A stretch of 64,000 nt of DNA from Burkholderiales bacterium (GTDB taxonomy: Bacteria; Pseudomonadota; Gammaproteobacteria; Burkholderiales; Casimicrobiaceae): positions 43,198-107,197 of the forward strand of contig CAJPFI010000014.1 of assembly GCA_905339295.1 (NCBI GenBank), written 5' to 3'. Positions 36,759 through 45,179 of the stretch are shown here, in pieces. The notes beneath the pieces were generated by a model, which saw only the letters and a list, made by a program, of their open reading frames with translations, was not told the origin of the DNA and ran no database searches. How positions within the stretch are numbered: the first letter of the stretch is position 1; each line of letters starts with the position of its first letter. The position numbers were made by a program, and so were the translations under genes.

Positions 36759-37544
36759 ATGGGCTTCCTCGCTGACCGCAAGATCCTGATCACCGGCGTG
36801 CTTTCGAACCGCTCGATCGCCTACGGCGTCGCGCGCGCGTGCAGGCGCGAAGGCGCGGCGCTCGCGTTCACCTACGTCAACGACGAGCTGAAGGACCGCG
36901 TGGTCCGGCTCGCTGCGGATTTCGGCCCGTGTCCGGTGCTTCCCTGCGACGTCGCGCACGACGGCCAGATCGACGCGCTGTTCGACGCGCTGTCGCGCGA
37001 GTGGGGCGGACTCGACGGGCTCCTGCATTCGATCGCCTACGCGCCGCGCGAGGCGCTGGCCGGCGACTTCCTGAACGCGCTCACGCGCGAGGCGTTCGGC
37101 ATCGCGCACGACATCTCGAGCTACAGCCTGGCCGCGCTCGCGAAGGGCGCGCGCCCGCTGATGAAGGGGCGGCCCGGGTCGATCGTGACGCTGACCTACC
37201 TCGGCGCCGTGCGCTCGGTGCCGAACTACAACGTGATGGGCCTCGCGAAGGCGAGCCTCGAGGCGAACGTGCGCTACCTCGCCGCGTGCCTCGGCCCCGA
37301 GGGGATCCGCGCGAACGGAATCTCGGCGGGGCCGATCAGGACGCTCGCCGCCGCGGGGATCGGCAATTTCTCGAAGCTGCTGTCTCGATTCGAGGCCACG
37401 GCGCCGCTGCGGCGCGGCGTCACGATCGACGAGGTCGGCAACGTCGCCGCGTTCCTGCTCTCGGACCTCGCGAGCGCGGTCACCGGCGAGATCACCTACG
37501 TCGACGGCGGCTACTCGACCGTCGCGGTGGGCGGCGAGACCTGA
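36759..37544 (+). CDS. fabI: Enoyl-[acyl-carrier-protein] reductase FabI
   Basis: 261-residue NADH-dependent reductase of the last step of fatty-acid elongation. Start [22 protein letters not shown] is the FabI NAD loop; the catalytic pair is the Tyr and Lys of [11 protein letters not shown] (Tyr-x6-Lys); the following [13 protein letters not shown] loop covers the substrate. It follows the SodC-like gene by 16 bases, so both may be on one transcript. Confidence 0.95.
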   Translation: MGFLADRKILITGVLSNRSIAYGVARACRREGAALAFTYVNDELKDRVVRLAADFGPCPVLPCDVAHDGQIDALFDALSREWGGLDGLLHSIAYAPREALAGDFLNALTREAFGIAHDISSYSLAALAKGARPLMKGRPGSIVTLTYLGAVRSVPNYNVMGLAKASLEANVRYLAACLGPEGIRANGISAGPIRTLAAAGIGNFSKLLSRFEATAPLRRGVTIDEVGNVAAFLLSDLASAVTGEITYVDGGYSTVAVGGET

Positions 37545-37585
37545 GACGCCGGGCGCGCGCCGGCGCGGCGCTGCGCAGGGTCCCG

Positions 37586-39235
37586 ATGACGTCGCGCGTC
37601 TACGATGCGGTGCTGATCGGCGGCGGCCACAACGGGCTCGTATGCGCCGCGTATCTCGCGGCGGGCGGCCTCGACGTCTGCGTGTGCGAGCGACGCGACG
37701 TCGTCGGCGGCGCGGCGGTCACCGAGACGTTCCATCCCGGTTTCCGCAATTCGACGGCGAGCTACACGGTGAGCCTGCTCGACCCGCAGGTGATCCGCGA
37801 CCTCAGGCTCGCCGAGCACGGGCTGTCGATCGTCGCGCGGCCGATCGCGAACTTCCTGCCGCTGTCGGCCCGCCCCGGCGACTTCCTGAAGGTCGGCGGC
37901 GGCCTCGAGGCCACGCGACGCGAGGTCGCGCGGTTCTCGAGGCGCGATGCCGAGGCGCTTCCAGCGTACCACGCGATGCTCGACCGCGTCGCGAACGTGC
38001 TGCGCGACCTCCTGCACCGCACGCCGCCCGACGTCGCGAACCCGGCGCGGCGCGATCTCGGCGCGATGCTCGAGGCGTGGAAGACGATGCGCTCGTTTCG
38101 CACGCTGTCGCTCGCCGGGCGGCGCGACGTCGTCGACCTGTTCACGAAGAGCGCCGGGGAGATCCTCGACGCCCGCTTCGAGTCCGCGCCGATCAAGGCG
38201 GCGTTCGGCTTCGACGCGGTCGTCGGCAACTTCGCGAGTCCGTACGCACCGGGGTCCGCGTACGTGCTGCTGCACCATGTCTTCGGCGAGGTGAACGGCG
38301 AGCGCGGGCAGTGGGGCCACGCGAAGGGCGGCATGGGCGCGATCTCTCAGGCCATGGCGCGCGAGTGCGTCGCGCGCGGCGTGGAGATCCGCACCGGGGC
38401 GGCGGTCGCGCGCGTGATCGTGAAGGGCGGTCGCGCCCGCGGCGTCGAACTCGAGGGGGGCCACGTCGTCGAGGCGAAACGCGTGGTCGCCAACGTGAAT
38501 CCGAAGCTCCTGTTCGAGAAGCTCGTCGAATCGTCGCACGTCGACGCCGACTTCCGGGCGCGCATCGCCGCGTATCGCTGCGGCTCGGGCACGTTCAGGA
38601 TGAACGTGGCGCTGTCCGCGTTGCCCGACTTCGCGTGCCTGCCCGGACGCGAGGCCGCGCCGCACCACGCGAGCGGCATCGTCGTCTCGCCCTCGCTCGC
38701 CTACATGGAGCGCGCGTACTTCGACGCGAAGACGGAAGGCTGGTCGCGCGCGCCGATCGTCGAGGTGCTGATCCCGTCGGTGGTCGACGACTCGCTCGCG
38801 CCGCCCGGCATGCACGTCGCGAGCCTGTTCTGCCAGCACGTGCATCCGGACGTCGCGTCGGTGCGGCCGGGATCGACTTGGGACGATCACCGCGAGCGTG
38901 TCGCCGACCTGATGATCGACACCGTCGACGCGATCGCGCCGGGGTTCCGCGCGAGCGTGGTGGGTCGGCGCGCGCTCTCGCCGCTCGACCTCGAGCGCGA
39001 GTTCGGCCTCGTGGGGGGCGACATCTTCCACGGCGCGCTCGGCCTCGACCAGCTCCACGCGACGCGACCGGTGCTGGGCGCCGCCAACTACCGGATGCCG
39101 GTGCGCGGGCTCTACCTGTGCGGCGCGGGCGCGCACCCGGGAGGCGGCGTCACCGGCATTCCCGGGCGCAACGCCGCGCGCGAGATCCTGCGCGACGCGC
39201 GGCGCCGCCGCGATGCACGAGGGTCGTCGGGCTGA
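37586..39235 (+). CDS. FAD-dependent oxidoreductase, phytoene desaturase/PYROXD2-like
   Basis: 549-residue flavoprotein. FAD loop AVLIGGGHNGLVCAAYLAAGG (about 8-28), a GGAAVTE turn, and the C-terminal FAD motif GLYLCGAGAHPGGGVTGIPGRNAA. These mark the NAD(P)/FAD amine-oxidase-like group that includes carotenoid desaturases and PYROXD2. No carotenoid genes are nearby, so substrate is unknown. Its last codons and TGA (Ser-Ser-Gly-stop) come from the first stem-loop of REP cluster F. ATG 37586. Confidence 0.85.
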   Translation: MTSRVYDAVLIGGGHNGLVCAAYLAAGGLDVCVCERRDVVGGAAVTETFHPGFRNSTASYTVSLLDPQVIRDLRLAEHGLSIVARPIANFLPLSARPGDFLKVGGGLEATRREVARFSRRDAEALPAYHAMLDRVANVLRDLLHRTPPDVANPARRDLGAMLEAWKTMRSFRTLSLAGRRDVVDLFTKSAGEILDARFESAPIKAAFGFDAVVGNFASPYAPGSAYVLLHHVFGEVNGERGQWGHAKGGMGAISQAMARECVARGVEIRTGAAVARVIVKGGRARGVELEGGHVVEAKRVVANVNPKLLFEKLVESSHVDADFRARIAAYRCGSGTFRMNVALSALPDFACLPGREAAPHHASGIVVSPSLAYMERAYFDAKTEGWSRAPIVEVLIPSVVDDSLAPPGMHVASLFCQHVHPDVASVRPGSTWDDHRERVADLMIDTVDAIAPGFRASVVGRRALSPLDLEREFGLVGGDIFHGALGLDQLHATRPVLGAANYRMPVRGLYLCGAGAHPGGGVTGIPGRNAAREILRDARRRRDARGSSG

Positions 39236-39379
39236 AGCCCGACCCACGGTGCGGGAAGAGCGTCCGGCTGAAGCCCGACCCACGATGCAGGAAGAGCGTC
39301 GGGCTTAAGCCCGACCCACGGACTAGTGCCGGGCTGAAGCCCGACCCACGGACGAGTGCCGGGCCGAAGCCCGGCCGGC
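39226..39379. repeat. REP-like cluster F (five direct copies)
   Basis: Copies at 39226-39247, 39262-39283, 39298-39319, 39328-39349 and 39358-39379, all in the direction of the preceding gene, spaced 36, 36, 30 and 30 bases. Copy 3 has loop TTAA and copy 5 CGAA. The first copy contains the stop codon of the flavoprotein gene. Confidence 0.92.
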
Positions 39380-39397
39380 GACGCGGGCGGCGCAGCG

Positions 39398-39613
39398 TCA
39401 GGGGCGCCGCTCGAGCTCGAGGTCGCCGTCGAACGTGACGTCGAGCGCGAGGCCGGCGACCTTCAGCGTCATCGTGGCCGGGAACGACTCGGTGCCGGCG
39501 ATCCGGCGCTCCGCAAGCGCCTTCGCGACCGCGTGCTCGATCTCGCGCTGCGAGCTCACGCCGACCGTCTTCAGGAACTTGCGAATCGAGAGGTTGAGGG
39601 CTTCGTCGTCCAT
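39398..39613 (-). CDS. DUF6494-family small protein
   Basis: 71-residue soluble protein, MDDEALNLSIRKFLKTVGVSSQREIEHAV and on, matching the small DUF6494 family (a helical N-half with a KTVG-SQREIE core and a beta C-half). Function unknown. An AGGAGAA site precedes the ATG at 39613. It lies downstream of rnpB on the same strand, with a 55-bp palindrome between. Confidence 0.8.
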   Translation of the reverse strand: MDDEALNLSIRKFLKTVGVSSQREIEHAVAKALAERRIAGTESFPATMTLKVAGLALDVTFDGDLELERRP

Positions 39614-39625
39614 CGCGTTCTCCTG

Positions 39626-39680
39626 CCGGTACCACGTGCGTCCTGCGTACCCCGGGTACGTGGGACGCACGTGGTACCGG
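39626..39680. repeat. 55-bp palindromic element between rnpB and DUF6494 gene
   Basis: Arms begin CCGGTACCACGTGCGTCC and are inverted copies with only two mismatches across 27 bases, joined at CCCGGG. On the minus strand it lies 12 bases after the end of rnpB and 12 bases before the DUF6494 start. It may terminate or process the rnpB transcript, or be a mobile palindrome; no T-run follows. Confidence 0.8.
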
Positions 39681-39692
39681 GGGTGAAAAGTC

Positions 39693-40046
39693 GAAGTCCG
39701 CCGATAAGCCGGGTTCTGTTACGGCGCGCCCGAAAGCGCGCTATGGCCGTCATTCCTCTAGGCCCACCGTTACCGGTGGGCTCGAGCCGCCTACCCGCGG
39801 ACGACGCGAGCAGCGTCATGGTCCGCCTACTTGGCGTTGCTCCGGATGGAGGTTGCCGCGTTTCACCCGCCCCGGTGTGACCCGGAGCGACTCGTCTCTG
39901 TGGCCCTGTTCCTCGCCTTGACCGCGGCGGCGAAGCCGCGGCTGCTGCGGCCGGGCGTTACCCGGCATCCTGCTCTCTGGAGCCCGGACTTTCCTCTCCC
40001 CGCCCCGGTTTGCACCCGGGCGGGCAGCGACGGTCTGGCGGACTTC
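39693..40046 (-). ncRNA. rnpB: RNase P RNA (bacterial class A)
   Basis: About 354 bases. The 5' end GAAGTCCGCCAGACCGTCGC and the 3' end with GGGTTCTG/CTTATCGGCGGACTTC are hallmarks of bacterial RNase P RNA; the terminal 10 bases pair perfectly (GAAGTCCGCC with GGCGGACTTC, helix P1). The conserved internal blocks GAGGAAAGTCCGGGCTCC and the ACAGAACCCGGCTTAT end (both read on the minus strand) are present. It is the catalytic RNA that trims tRNA 5' ends. Ends are set from helix P1 and may be off by a few bases. Confidence 0.95.
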
Positions 40047-40171
40047 GAAGGATAGGATAGCATCGGGCCGCCGCAGTTCCCGCGCCATCGTCGTCGCGGG
40101 CGCGTTCCGGCCGCGCCGGCATCGGTCTTGCGCGCTGCGGCGGCGGCTGCCGGCCGAGTGTCCGCACGGCC

Positions 40172-41239
40172 CTAGGACGAGGGACCCGGTTCGGCGAGCC
40201 GCCAGCGCGCCGTCTCTCCGGCGCGCAGCGGCACGACCGTGTCGCCGCCGAGCGCGCACTCGGCCGGGACCGTCCAGGCCTCCCGCACCAGCGTCACCGT
40301 GGCCTCATGCGGCGGCAAGCGGTAGAACGCCGCGCCATGGACGCTCGCGAAACCCTCGAGGCGGTCGAGCGCGCCCGCGTCCTCGAACGCCTCGGCGTAG
40401 AGCTCCAGCGCGCACGGCGCCGAGTAGCAGCCGGCGCAGCCGCATGCCTGCTCCTTGGTCGCGCGGGCGTGCGGCGCGCTGTCGGTGCCGAGGAAGAAGC
40501 GGGGATTGCCCGACGTCGCGGCAGCGACGAGCGCACGCCGGTGCGCCTCGCGCTTCAGGACCGGCAGGCAGTAGTAGTGCGGCCGCAGGCCTCCGGCGAG
40601 CATCGCGTTGCGCGACCACATGAGGTGCTGCGGCGTGATGGTCGCCGCGACGTTTTCCCCCGCCGCCGCGACGAACTCCGCGGCCTCGCGCGTCGTGACG
40701 TGCTCGAGTACGATGCGGAGCCCCGGGAAGTCGCGCACCAGCCTGCCCAGCGTGCGCTCGACGTAGACGCGCTCGCGGTCGTAGACGTCGACGTCCGGGT
40801 CGGTGACCTCGCCGTGCAGCGACAGCGCGAGCCCGTGCTTCTCGATCGCCGCGATCGCCGGGTACGCGCGCTCGATCGCGGTGACGCCGGCCTCCGAGTG
40901 CGTCGTCGCGCCCGCCGGGTAGACCTTGATCGCGTGGATCGCGCCCGACGCCTTGGCACGCGCGATCTCGTCCACGGTCGTGTCGTCGGTCAGGTAGAGC
41001 GTCATCAGCGGCTCGAACCGCGTGCCCGGGCCGGCCGCGGCGAGGATGCGATCGCGGTAGGCGAGCGCGGCCGCGACCGTGGTCACCGGCGGCTTGAGGT
41101 TCGGCATGACGATCGCGCGCCCGAACACGCGCGTCGTGGCGCCGACGACGGCGGCCAGTGCCTCCCCGTCGCGCAGATGGAGGTGCCAGTCGTCCGGACG
41201 CTTGAGCGTGACCGCAGCGGGCGGGGTCGGGCGGGCCAT
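40172..41239 (-). CDS. pyrC: Dihydroorotase (PyrC, class II)
   Basis: 355-residue zinc enzyme closing carbamoyl aspartate to dihydroorotate in pyrimidine synthesis. N-terminal metal motif DDWHLHLRDG (16-25), the modified lysine in AIKVYPAGATTHSE, then LSLHGEVTD, ITPQHLMWSRN and FFLGTDSAPH supply the remaining ligands. The cysteine-rich ACGCAGCYSAPC stretch is typical of this class. Neighbour of rnpB, an arrangement common in betaproteobacteria. Confidence 0.95.
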   Translation of the reverse strand: MARPTPPAAVTLKRPDDWHLHLRDGEALAAVVGATTRVFGRAIVMPNLKPPVTTVAAALAYRDRILAAAGPGTRFEPLMTLYLTDDTTVDEIARAKASGAIHAIKVYPAGATTHSEAGVTAIERAYPAIAAIEKHGLALSLHGEVTDPDVDVYDRERVYVERTLGRLVRDFPGLRIVLEHVTTREAAEFVAAAGENVAATITPQHLMWSRNAMLAGGLRPHYYCLPVLKREAHRRALVAAATSGNPRFFLGTDSAPHARATKEQACGCAGCYSAPCALELYAEAFEDAGALDRLEGFASVHGAAFYRLPPHEATVTLVREAWTVPAECALGGDTVVPLRAGETARWRLAEPGPSS

Positions 41240-41330
41240 GGGAAATCCTTGAATTTTCAGGATTGTACGATCTGGCGACCCGCGGGCGGGCGATCGGCGC
41301 AGACAAATGGCCCAGACCCCGCGACAACGC

Positions 41331-41336
41331 TATAAT
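41331..41336 (+). promoter_or_regulatory. -10 box TATAAT of dksA
   Basis: Perfect TATAAT, 64 bases before the dksA ATG, embedded in the inverted repeat GACAA-N8-TTGTC (41323-41340), which could be a regulator site. The -35 region (TGGCCC at 17 bases) is poor, so activation may be needed. Confidence 0.65.
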
Positions 41337-41400
41337 TGTCCGTTTACCGCACCCGGCTCGTGCCGGAGGCACCGATCCCGACGAAAGACGGAAGACACGC

Positions 41401-41844
41401 ATGGCAGGCAAGACCGCAACCGCCGTCAAGAAGGTCCGTGAGCTTTCCGAGGAGGATCTGCTCAAGGCGCCGGACAAGGACTACATGAACGAGGCGCAGC
41501 TCGCGTTCTTCAAGCGGCGCCTGGTCGAGTTGCGCGACCAGTTGCTGCAGAACGCCGACGACACCGGCGAGCACCTGCGCGAGAACGAGATCACGACCGA
41601 TCCGTCCGACCGCGCGACGCTCGAGGAGGAGTACACGCTCGAGTTGCGCACCCGCGACCGCGAGCGCAAGCTCCTCAAGAAGGTCGAGAAGTCGCTGCGC
41701 ATGATCGACGACGGTTCCTACGGATTCTGCGAGGAGACCGGGGAGCCGATCGGCGTCGCGCGCCTCGTCGCCCGGCCGACCGCCACGCTGTCGCTCGAGG
41801 CGCAGGAGCGCCGCGAGCGCGTGCAGAAGATGTACGGGGATTGA
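41401..41844 (+). CDS. dksA: RNA polymerase-binding transcription factor DksA
   Basis: 147-residue secondary-channel factor that works with ppGpp in the stringent response. The coiled-coil tip motif DPSDRA (DxxDxA) is present near 71-76. The zinc-finger region keeps only the first cysteine (FCEETGEP) and the others are Thr, Ser and Ala (TLSLEAQ), the cysteine-poor form frequent in betaproteobacteria. ATG 41401 preferred over upstream in-frame start because a TATAAT promoter lies between. Confidence 0.95.
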   Translation: MAGKTATAVKKVRELSEEDLLKAPDKDYMNEAQLAFFKRRLVELRDQLLQNADDTGEHLRENEITTDPSDRATLEEEYTLELRTRDRERKLLKKVEKSLRMIDDGSYGFCEETGEPIGVARLVARPTATLSLEAQERRERVQKMYGD

Positions 41845-41965
41845 CGAGCGGGCGTCCCCGGGGCTCGCTGCGCGGGCTTCGCCCCACGGGCGGATCGCGC
41901 GGCGGCGGTCACCGACCATGCCCGACGGGATCGCGCGGGCATCCGGCACCCTCAGGAGGCAAACC

Positions 41966-42487
41966 ATGAAACACGCCATGGCAATAGCAGCAGCCGTGAC
42001 GGCGTGGGCGCTCGCGGGTTGCGCGACCACGCCGTTCGACACCGCCGTCGCGACCGCGAAGCTCGAGCCCACGCGCGGCAATGCGACGGCCGGGACCGTC
42101 ACGTTCGCCGAGCGGATGGGCAGGGTGGTCGTCACGGCCGAGGTCACCGGGCTCGCCCCCGGCCGGGAGCACGGGTTCCACGTGCACGAGAAGGGGGACT
42201 GCAGCTCCGGCGACGGCATGAGCACGGGCGGGCACTTCAATCCCGACGCGAGGCCGCACGGTCCGCAGGACGCCGCGCACCACGCCGGCGACATGCCCAA
42301 CCTCCGCGCCGACGCGGACGGGCGCGCGAAGGCGTCGTTCACGCTCGAAGGCGTAAGCGTCCGCCCGGGCCCGAAGAGCCTCGCGGGGCGCGGACTGATC
42401 GTCCACAAGGATGCGGACGATTACCGGACCCAGCCCACCGGCAATGCGGGGGCGCGCCTGGCCTGCGCGGTCATTCGCGCCTCGTAA
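41966..42487 (+). CDS. sodC: Cu/Zn superoxide dismutase, lipoprotein form
   Basis: 173-residue SodC with a lipoprotein signal (lipobox LAGC, Cys19), placing it on the periplasmic face of a membrane. All metal ligands are visible: His72 and His74 (HGFHVHEKGDC), His90 (GGHFNP), His98 and His106 region, Asp109 and His147 (IVHKDADDY), plus disulfide Cys79/Cys167. It converts periplasmic superoxide to peroxide. AGGAGG site at 41954-41959. Next to sodB, giving a superoxide-defence pair; a degenerate relative lies at 36164. Confidence 0.94.
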   Translation: MKHAMAIAAAVTAWALAGCATTPFDTAVATAKLEPTRGNATAGTVTFAERMGRVVVTAEVTGLAPGREHGFHVHEKGDCSSGDGMSTGGHFNPDARPHGPQDAAHHAGDMPNLRADADGRAKASFTLEGVSVRPGPKSLAGRGLIVHKDADDYRTQPTGNAGARLACAVIRAS

Positions 42488-42506
42488 CCCGGAATTCGCG
42501 TCGCTT

Positions 42507-42540
42507 CGCCGGAGCCGCATCGCGCTCCGGCGCCTTCCTT
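42507..42540 (+). terminator. Hairpin after sodC, probable terminator
   Basis: Perfect 9-bp stem CGCCGGAGC / GCTCCGGCG with an 8-base loop, followed by a pyrimidine-rich CCTTCCTT tail, 20 bases after the sodC stop. The tail is poor in T, so termination may be partial and some transcripts may run into sodB. Confidence 0.6.
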
Positions 42541-42571
42541 CCGCAACCTACGCACGCCGGAGCAACGACCC

Positions 42572-43168
42572 ATGTTCACGCTTCCGTCCCTCCCCTACGC
42601 CGACAACGCGCTCGAGCCGGTGATCTCGGCGAACACGATCTCGTTCCACTACGGCAAGCACCACAAGACCTACGTCGACAACCTGAACAACCTGGTCAAG
42701 GGGACCGAGTTCGAGGGCGCGACGCTCGAGAGCATCGTCAACGCGACCGCGGGCAAGGCCGACAAGGCGCCGCTGTTCAACAACGCCGCGCAGATCTGGA
42801 ACCACACGTTCTACTGGCACAGCATGAAGCACGGCGGCGGCGGCAAGCCGTCGGGCAAGCTCGCGCAGATGATCGACGCCGCGTTCGGCAGCTTCGACGA
42901 GTTCCGCAAGCAGCTCTCGGCGACGACGGTGTCGCAGTTCGGCTCGGGCTGGGGCTGGCTGGTCGTCGACGGCGGCGCGCTCAAGGTCGTCAAGACGGGC
43001 AACGCCGAGGTGCCGTTCACGAAGGGCCAGAAGCCGCTCCTCACGATCGACGTGTGGGAGCATGCTTACTATCTCGACCACCAGAACAAGCGCGCGGCGT
43101 ACGTCGACGCGGTGATCGACAAGCTGCTCGACTGGAATTTCGCCGCGGAGAACCTCGCGAAGGCGTGA
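42572..43168 (+). CDS. sodB: Iron superoxide dismutase
   Basis: 198-residue cytosolic Fe/Mn-type dismutase. Ligand motifs: [13 protein letters not shown] (first His), NHTFYWHSM (second His), and [15 protein letters not shown] (Asp and last His). [12 protein letters not shown] and SGWGWLV match the iron form more than the manganese form. A GGAG site precedes the ATG. Confidence 0.95.
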   Translation: MFTLPSLPYADNALEPVISANTISFHYGKHHKTYVDNLNNLVKGTEFEGATLESIVNATAGKADKAPLFNNAAQIWNHTFYWHSMKHGGGGKPSGKLAQMIDAAFGSFDEFRKQLSATTVSQFGSGWGWLVVDGGALKVVKTGNAEVPFTKGQKPLLTIDVWEHAYYLDHQNKRAAYVDAVIDKLLDWNFAAENLAKA

Positions 43169-43276
43169 GGGATCCGCGCGGTGCCGGGGGACCGGACACC
43201 CGCCGGGAGCCCGGCCGATCGCCGCCATCGGGCCGGAAGCGAATGCCCGGCCTTCTCCCGTCCTTGCGCCCTCGGG

Positions 43277-43306
43277 TTGTCCCGCGGCCGATGACGGGAC
43301 GATAAT
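43277..43306 (+). promoter_or_regulatory. Sigma-70-like promoter before the STAS gene
   Basis: TTGTCC (43277-43282, 4 of 6) and GATAAT (43301-43306, 5 of 6) with an 18-base spacer, 43 bases before the STAS-gene ATG. It probably drives STAS protein and hslV. Confidence 0.55.
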
Positions 43307-43349
43307 CGGGCGTTTCCCCGCAGGAAGCGCTCGCGCAACCCTCCGATCG

Positions 43350-44591
43350 ATGGCGCTGTTCTCCAAGCCGCCGGCCAAGAAGCCGGCCCCCCCCGCGCCC
43401 GCGGCGCGGCCGGTGCCGCCCGCACCCCGGCGGCCGTCCGCGCACGAGCTCGCGGCGCAGGCGCAGCGCAAAAAGCGCGAGCCGGCGCGGCCGCACGCCG
43501 AGCCTGCCGGCAACGACATCACGGTGACCGGTGCGAGCCTGATCGACCTGGCGCCGGCGCAGCCGGGCTTCGAGGTCGTGCAGACCAATCCCGGGTTGTG
43601 CGCGGTGCTGGAGAACGCTGCGCTCCTCTACGCCAGCGGGCAGGCCGCGCCCGCCCGCACGCTGCTCGAGCAGGGCGTCGCCACCGACCACGACGCGCGG
43701 CTTTCGCCGCTCGCATGGCTCGCGCTGTTCGACCTGATGCATCGCGCCGGCGACCGCAACGGATTCGACCAGCTCGCCCTGCAGTACGTCGTGCAGTTCG
43801 AGCGCTCGGCGCCCTCCTGGGAGGAAACCGGGCGGCCGCACGCGGTGAAGGCGGCGCACGGCGGCTACATCGCGATCTCCGGCAAGCTTACGGGCGCCTC
43901 CGCCCACCAGATCGACGGCCTCAAGCGTGCCATCACGAAGGGCGCCACCAGTGCGCGCGTCGACCTGTCGCAGGTCGCCGGCTACGACGACGAGGGCGCG
44001 CGCCTGCTCGCCGACGCGCTCGCTGCGGCCCGGTTCCGCGGATGCCTGTTGACGGTCCAGAAGCCCGAGAAGCTGCGCGCCGTGCTCGGCAGCGCGCTCA
44101 AGGGCGGCGTGGAGGCCGGCGAAGGCGCCTGGCAGCTCGCCCTCGAGCTTCTGCAGTGGCAACAGGACCGCGCCACGTTCGAGGATCTCGCGGTCGATTT
44201 CGCCGTGGCTTTCGAGAGGTCGCCGCCGTCGTGGGAGCCGCCGCCGGCGGCGCCGCCGGACGCGGGCACGGCCGGCGAGATGTCCGCGGAAGATGCCGCC
44301 GCCGAGCTGAAGAACCTCGAGGTGCTCGCGTGGTCGGGCGTGATGTCCGGCGCGGCGTTGCCGCACTTCGCGAGGCTCGCCGAGTTCGCGCAGGGTCGCC
44401 CGATCGTCCCGGTCGACATGAGCGGCGTCGAGCGCGTCGACTTCGTGTGCGCGGGCGCGCTTCTGAACGCGATCAACCGGATCGAGGCGCAGCGCAAGTC
44501 GGTGCAGCTGCTCGGCGTCTCGCCGATCGTCAGGGCGCTCCTGCTGCTCATCGGAATCTCGCCGCGCCACTTCCTGAAGAAGGCACAGTAG
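43350..44591 (+). CDS. STAS-domain protein next to hslV
   Basis: 413 residues: a proline- and lysine-rich N-terminal tail (1-50), a helical middle, a STAS-like domain (about 165-250, [16 protein letters not shown] and [19 protein letters not shown]), and a second one at the C-terminus (about 320-400, [24 protein letters not shown]). STAS domains usually bind partners or nucleotides in regulation. This gene often neighbours hslV in betaproteobacteria. Function unknown. Confidence 0.8.
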   Translation: MALFSKPPAKKPAPPAPAARPVPPAPRRPSAHELAAQAQRKKREPARPHAEPAGNDITVTGASLIDLAPAQPGFEVVQTNPGLCAVLENAALLYASGQAAPARTLLEQGVATDHDARLSPLAWLALFDLMHRAGDRNGFDQLALQYVVQFERSAPSWEETGRPHAVKAAHGGYIAISGKLTGASAHQIDGLKRAITKGATSARVDLSQVAGYDDEGARLLADALAAARFRGCLLTVQKPEKLRAVLGSALKGGVEAGEGAWQLALELLQWQQDRATFEDLAVDFAVAFERSPPSWEPPPAAPPDAGTAGEMSAEDAAAELKNLEVLAWSGVMSGAALPHFARLAEFAQGRPIVPVDMSGVERVDFVCAGALLNAINRIEAQRKSVQLLGVSPIVRALLLLIGISPRHFLKKAQ

Positions 44592-44638
44592 CGCCCCGCA
44601 GGCGATGGCCCGGCCCGCCGCCTTGCGGGCGACCCTCC

Positions 44639-45172
44639 ATGGAAAACTATCACGGCACCACGATCCTGTCGGTCCGGCGCGACGGCGCCGTCGCGCTGGG
44701 CGGCGACGGCCAGGTGACGCTGGGCGCGATCGTCGTCAAGGCCACGGCGCGCAAGGTGCGCCGCCTCTACCACGATCGCGTGCTCGCGGGTTTCGCCGGC
44801 GCCACCGCCGACGCCTTCACGCTGTTCGAGCGCTTCGAGGCGAAGCTCGAGAAGCACCAGGGCCACCTGACGCGCGCTGCGGTCGAGCTCGCGAAGGACT
44901 GGCGTTCCGACCGGGTGCTGCGACGGCTCGAGGCGATGCTGGCCATCGCCGACGCGTCGGCGTCGCTGGTCATCACCGGGACCGGCGACGTGCTGGAGCC
45001 GGAGCACGGCATCGTCGCCATCGGCTCGGGCGGCGCCTACGCGCAGGCCGCGGCACGGGCCTTGCTCGAGCACAGCACGCTCAGCGCGCCGGAGATCGTC
45101 AAGCAGGCGCTCGTGATCGCCGGCGAGCTGTGCATCTACACCAACCAGAACCACGTGATCGAGACCCTCTGA
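44639..45172 (+). CDS. hslV: ATP-dependent protease peptidase subunit HslV
   Basis: 177-residue threonine peptidase. The precursor starts MENYHG and the mature protein should begin at Thr7 ([10 protein letters not shown]), the catalytic residue; GGDGQVTLG and [18 protein letters not shown] are further landmarks. It works with HslU, which is encoded 8.7 kb away on the opposite strand; normally the two are adjacent. Followed after 7 bases by ubiH-type gene. Confidence 0.96.
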   Translation: MENYHGTTILSVRRDGAVALGGDGQVTLGAIVVKATARKVRRLYHDRVLAGFAGATADAFTLFERFEAKLEKHQGHLTRAAVELAKDWRSDRVLRRLEAMLAIADASASLVITGTGDVLEPEHGIVAIGSGGAYAQAAARALLEHSTLSAPEIVKQALVIAGELCIYTNQNHVIETL

Positions 45173-45179
45173 CGCTGCC

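Noticed and set aside
39226..39379. CRISPR array
   Set aside because: Five copies at 30-36-base spacing look array-like, but the repeat is a 22-base palindromic hairpin, spacers are only 8-14 bases, and the same unit recurs at six other sites without cas genes.
41401..41844. DksA paralogue with a broken zinc finger, as a novelty
   Set aside because: The loss of three of four cysteines is common in betaproteobacterial DksA, and the DxxDxA tip is intact.
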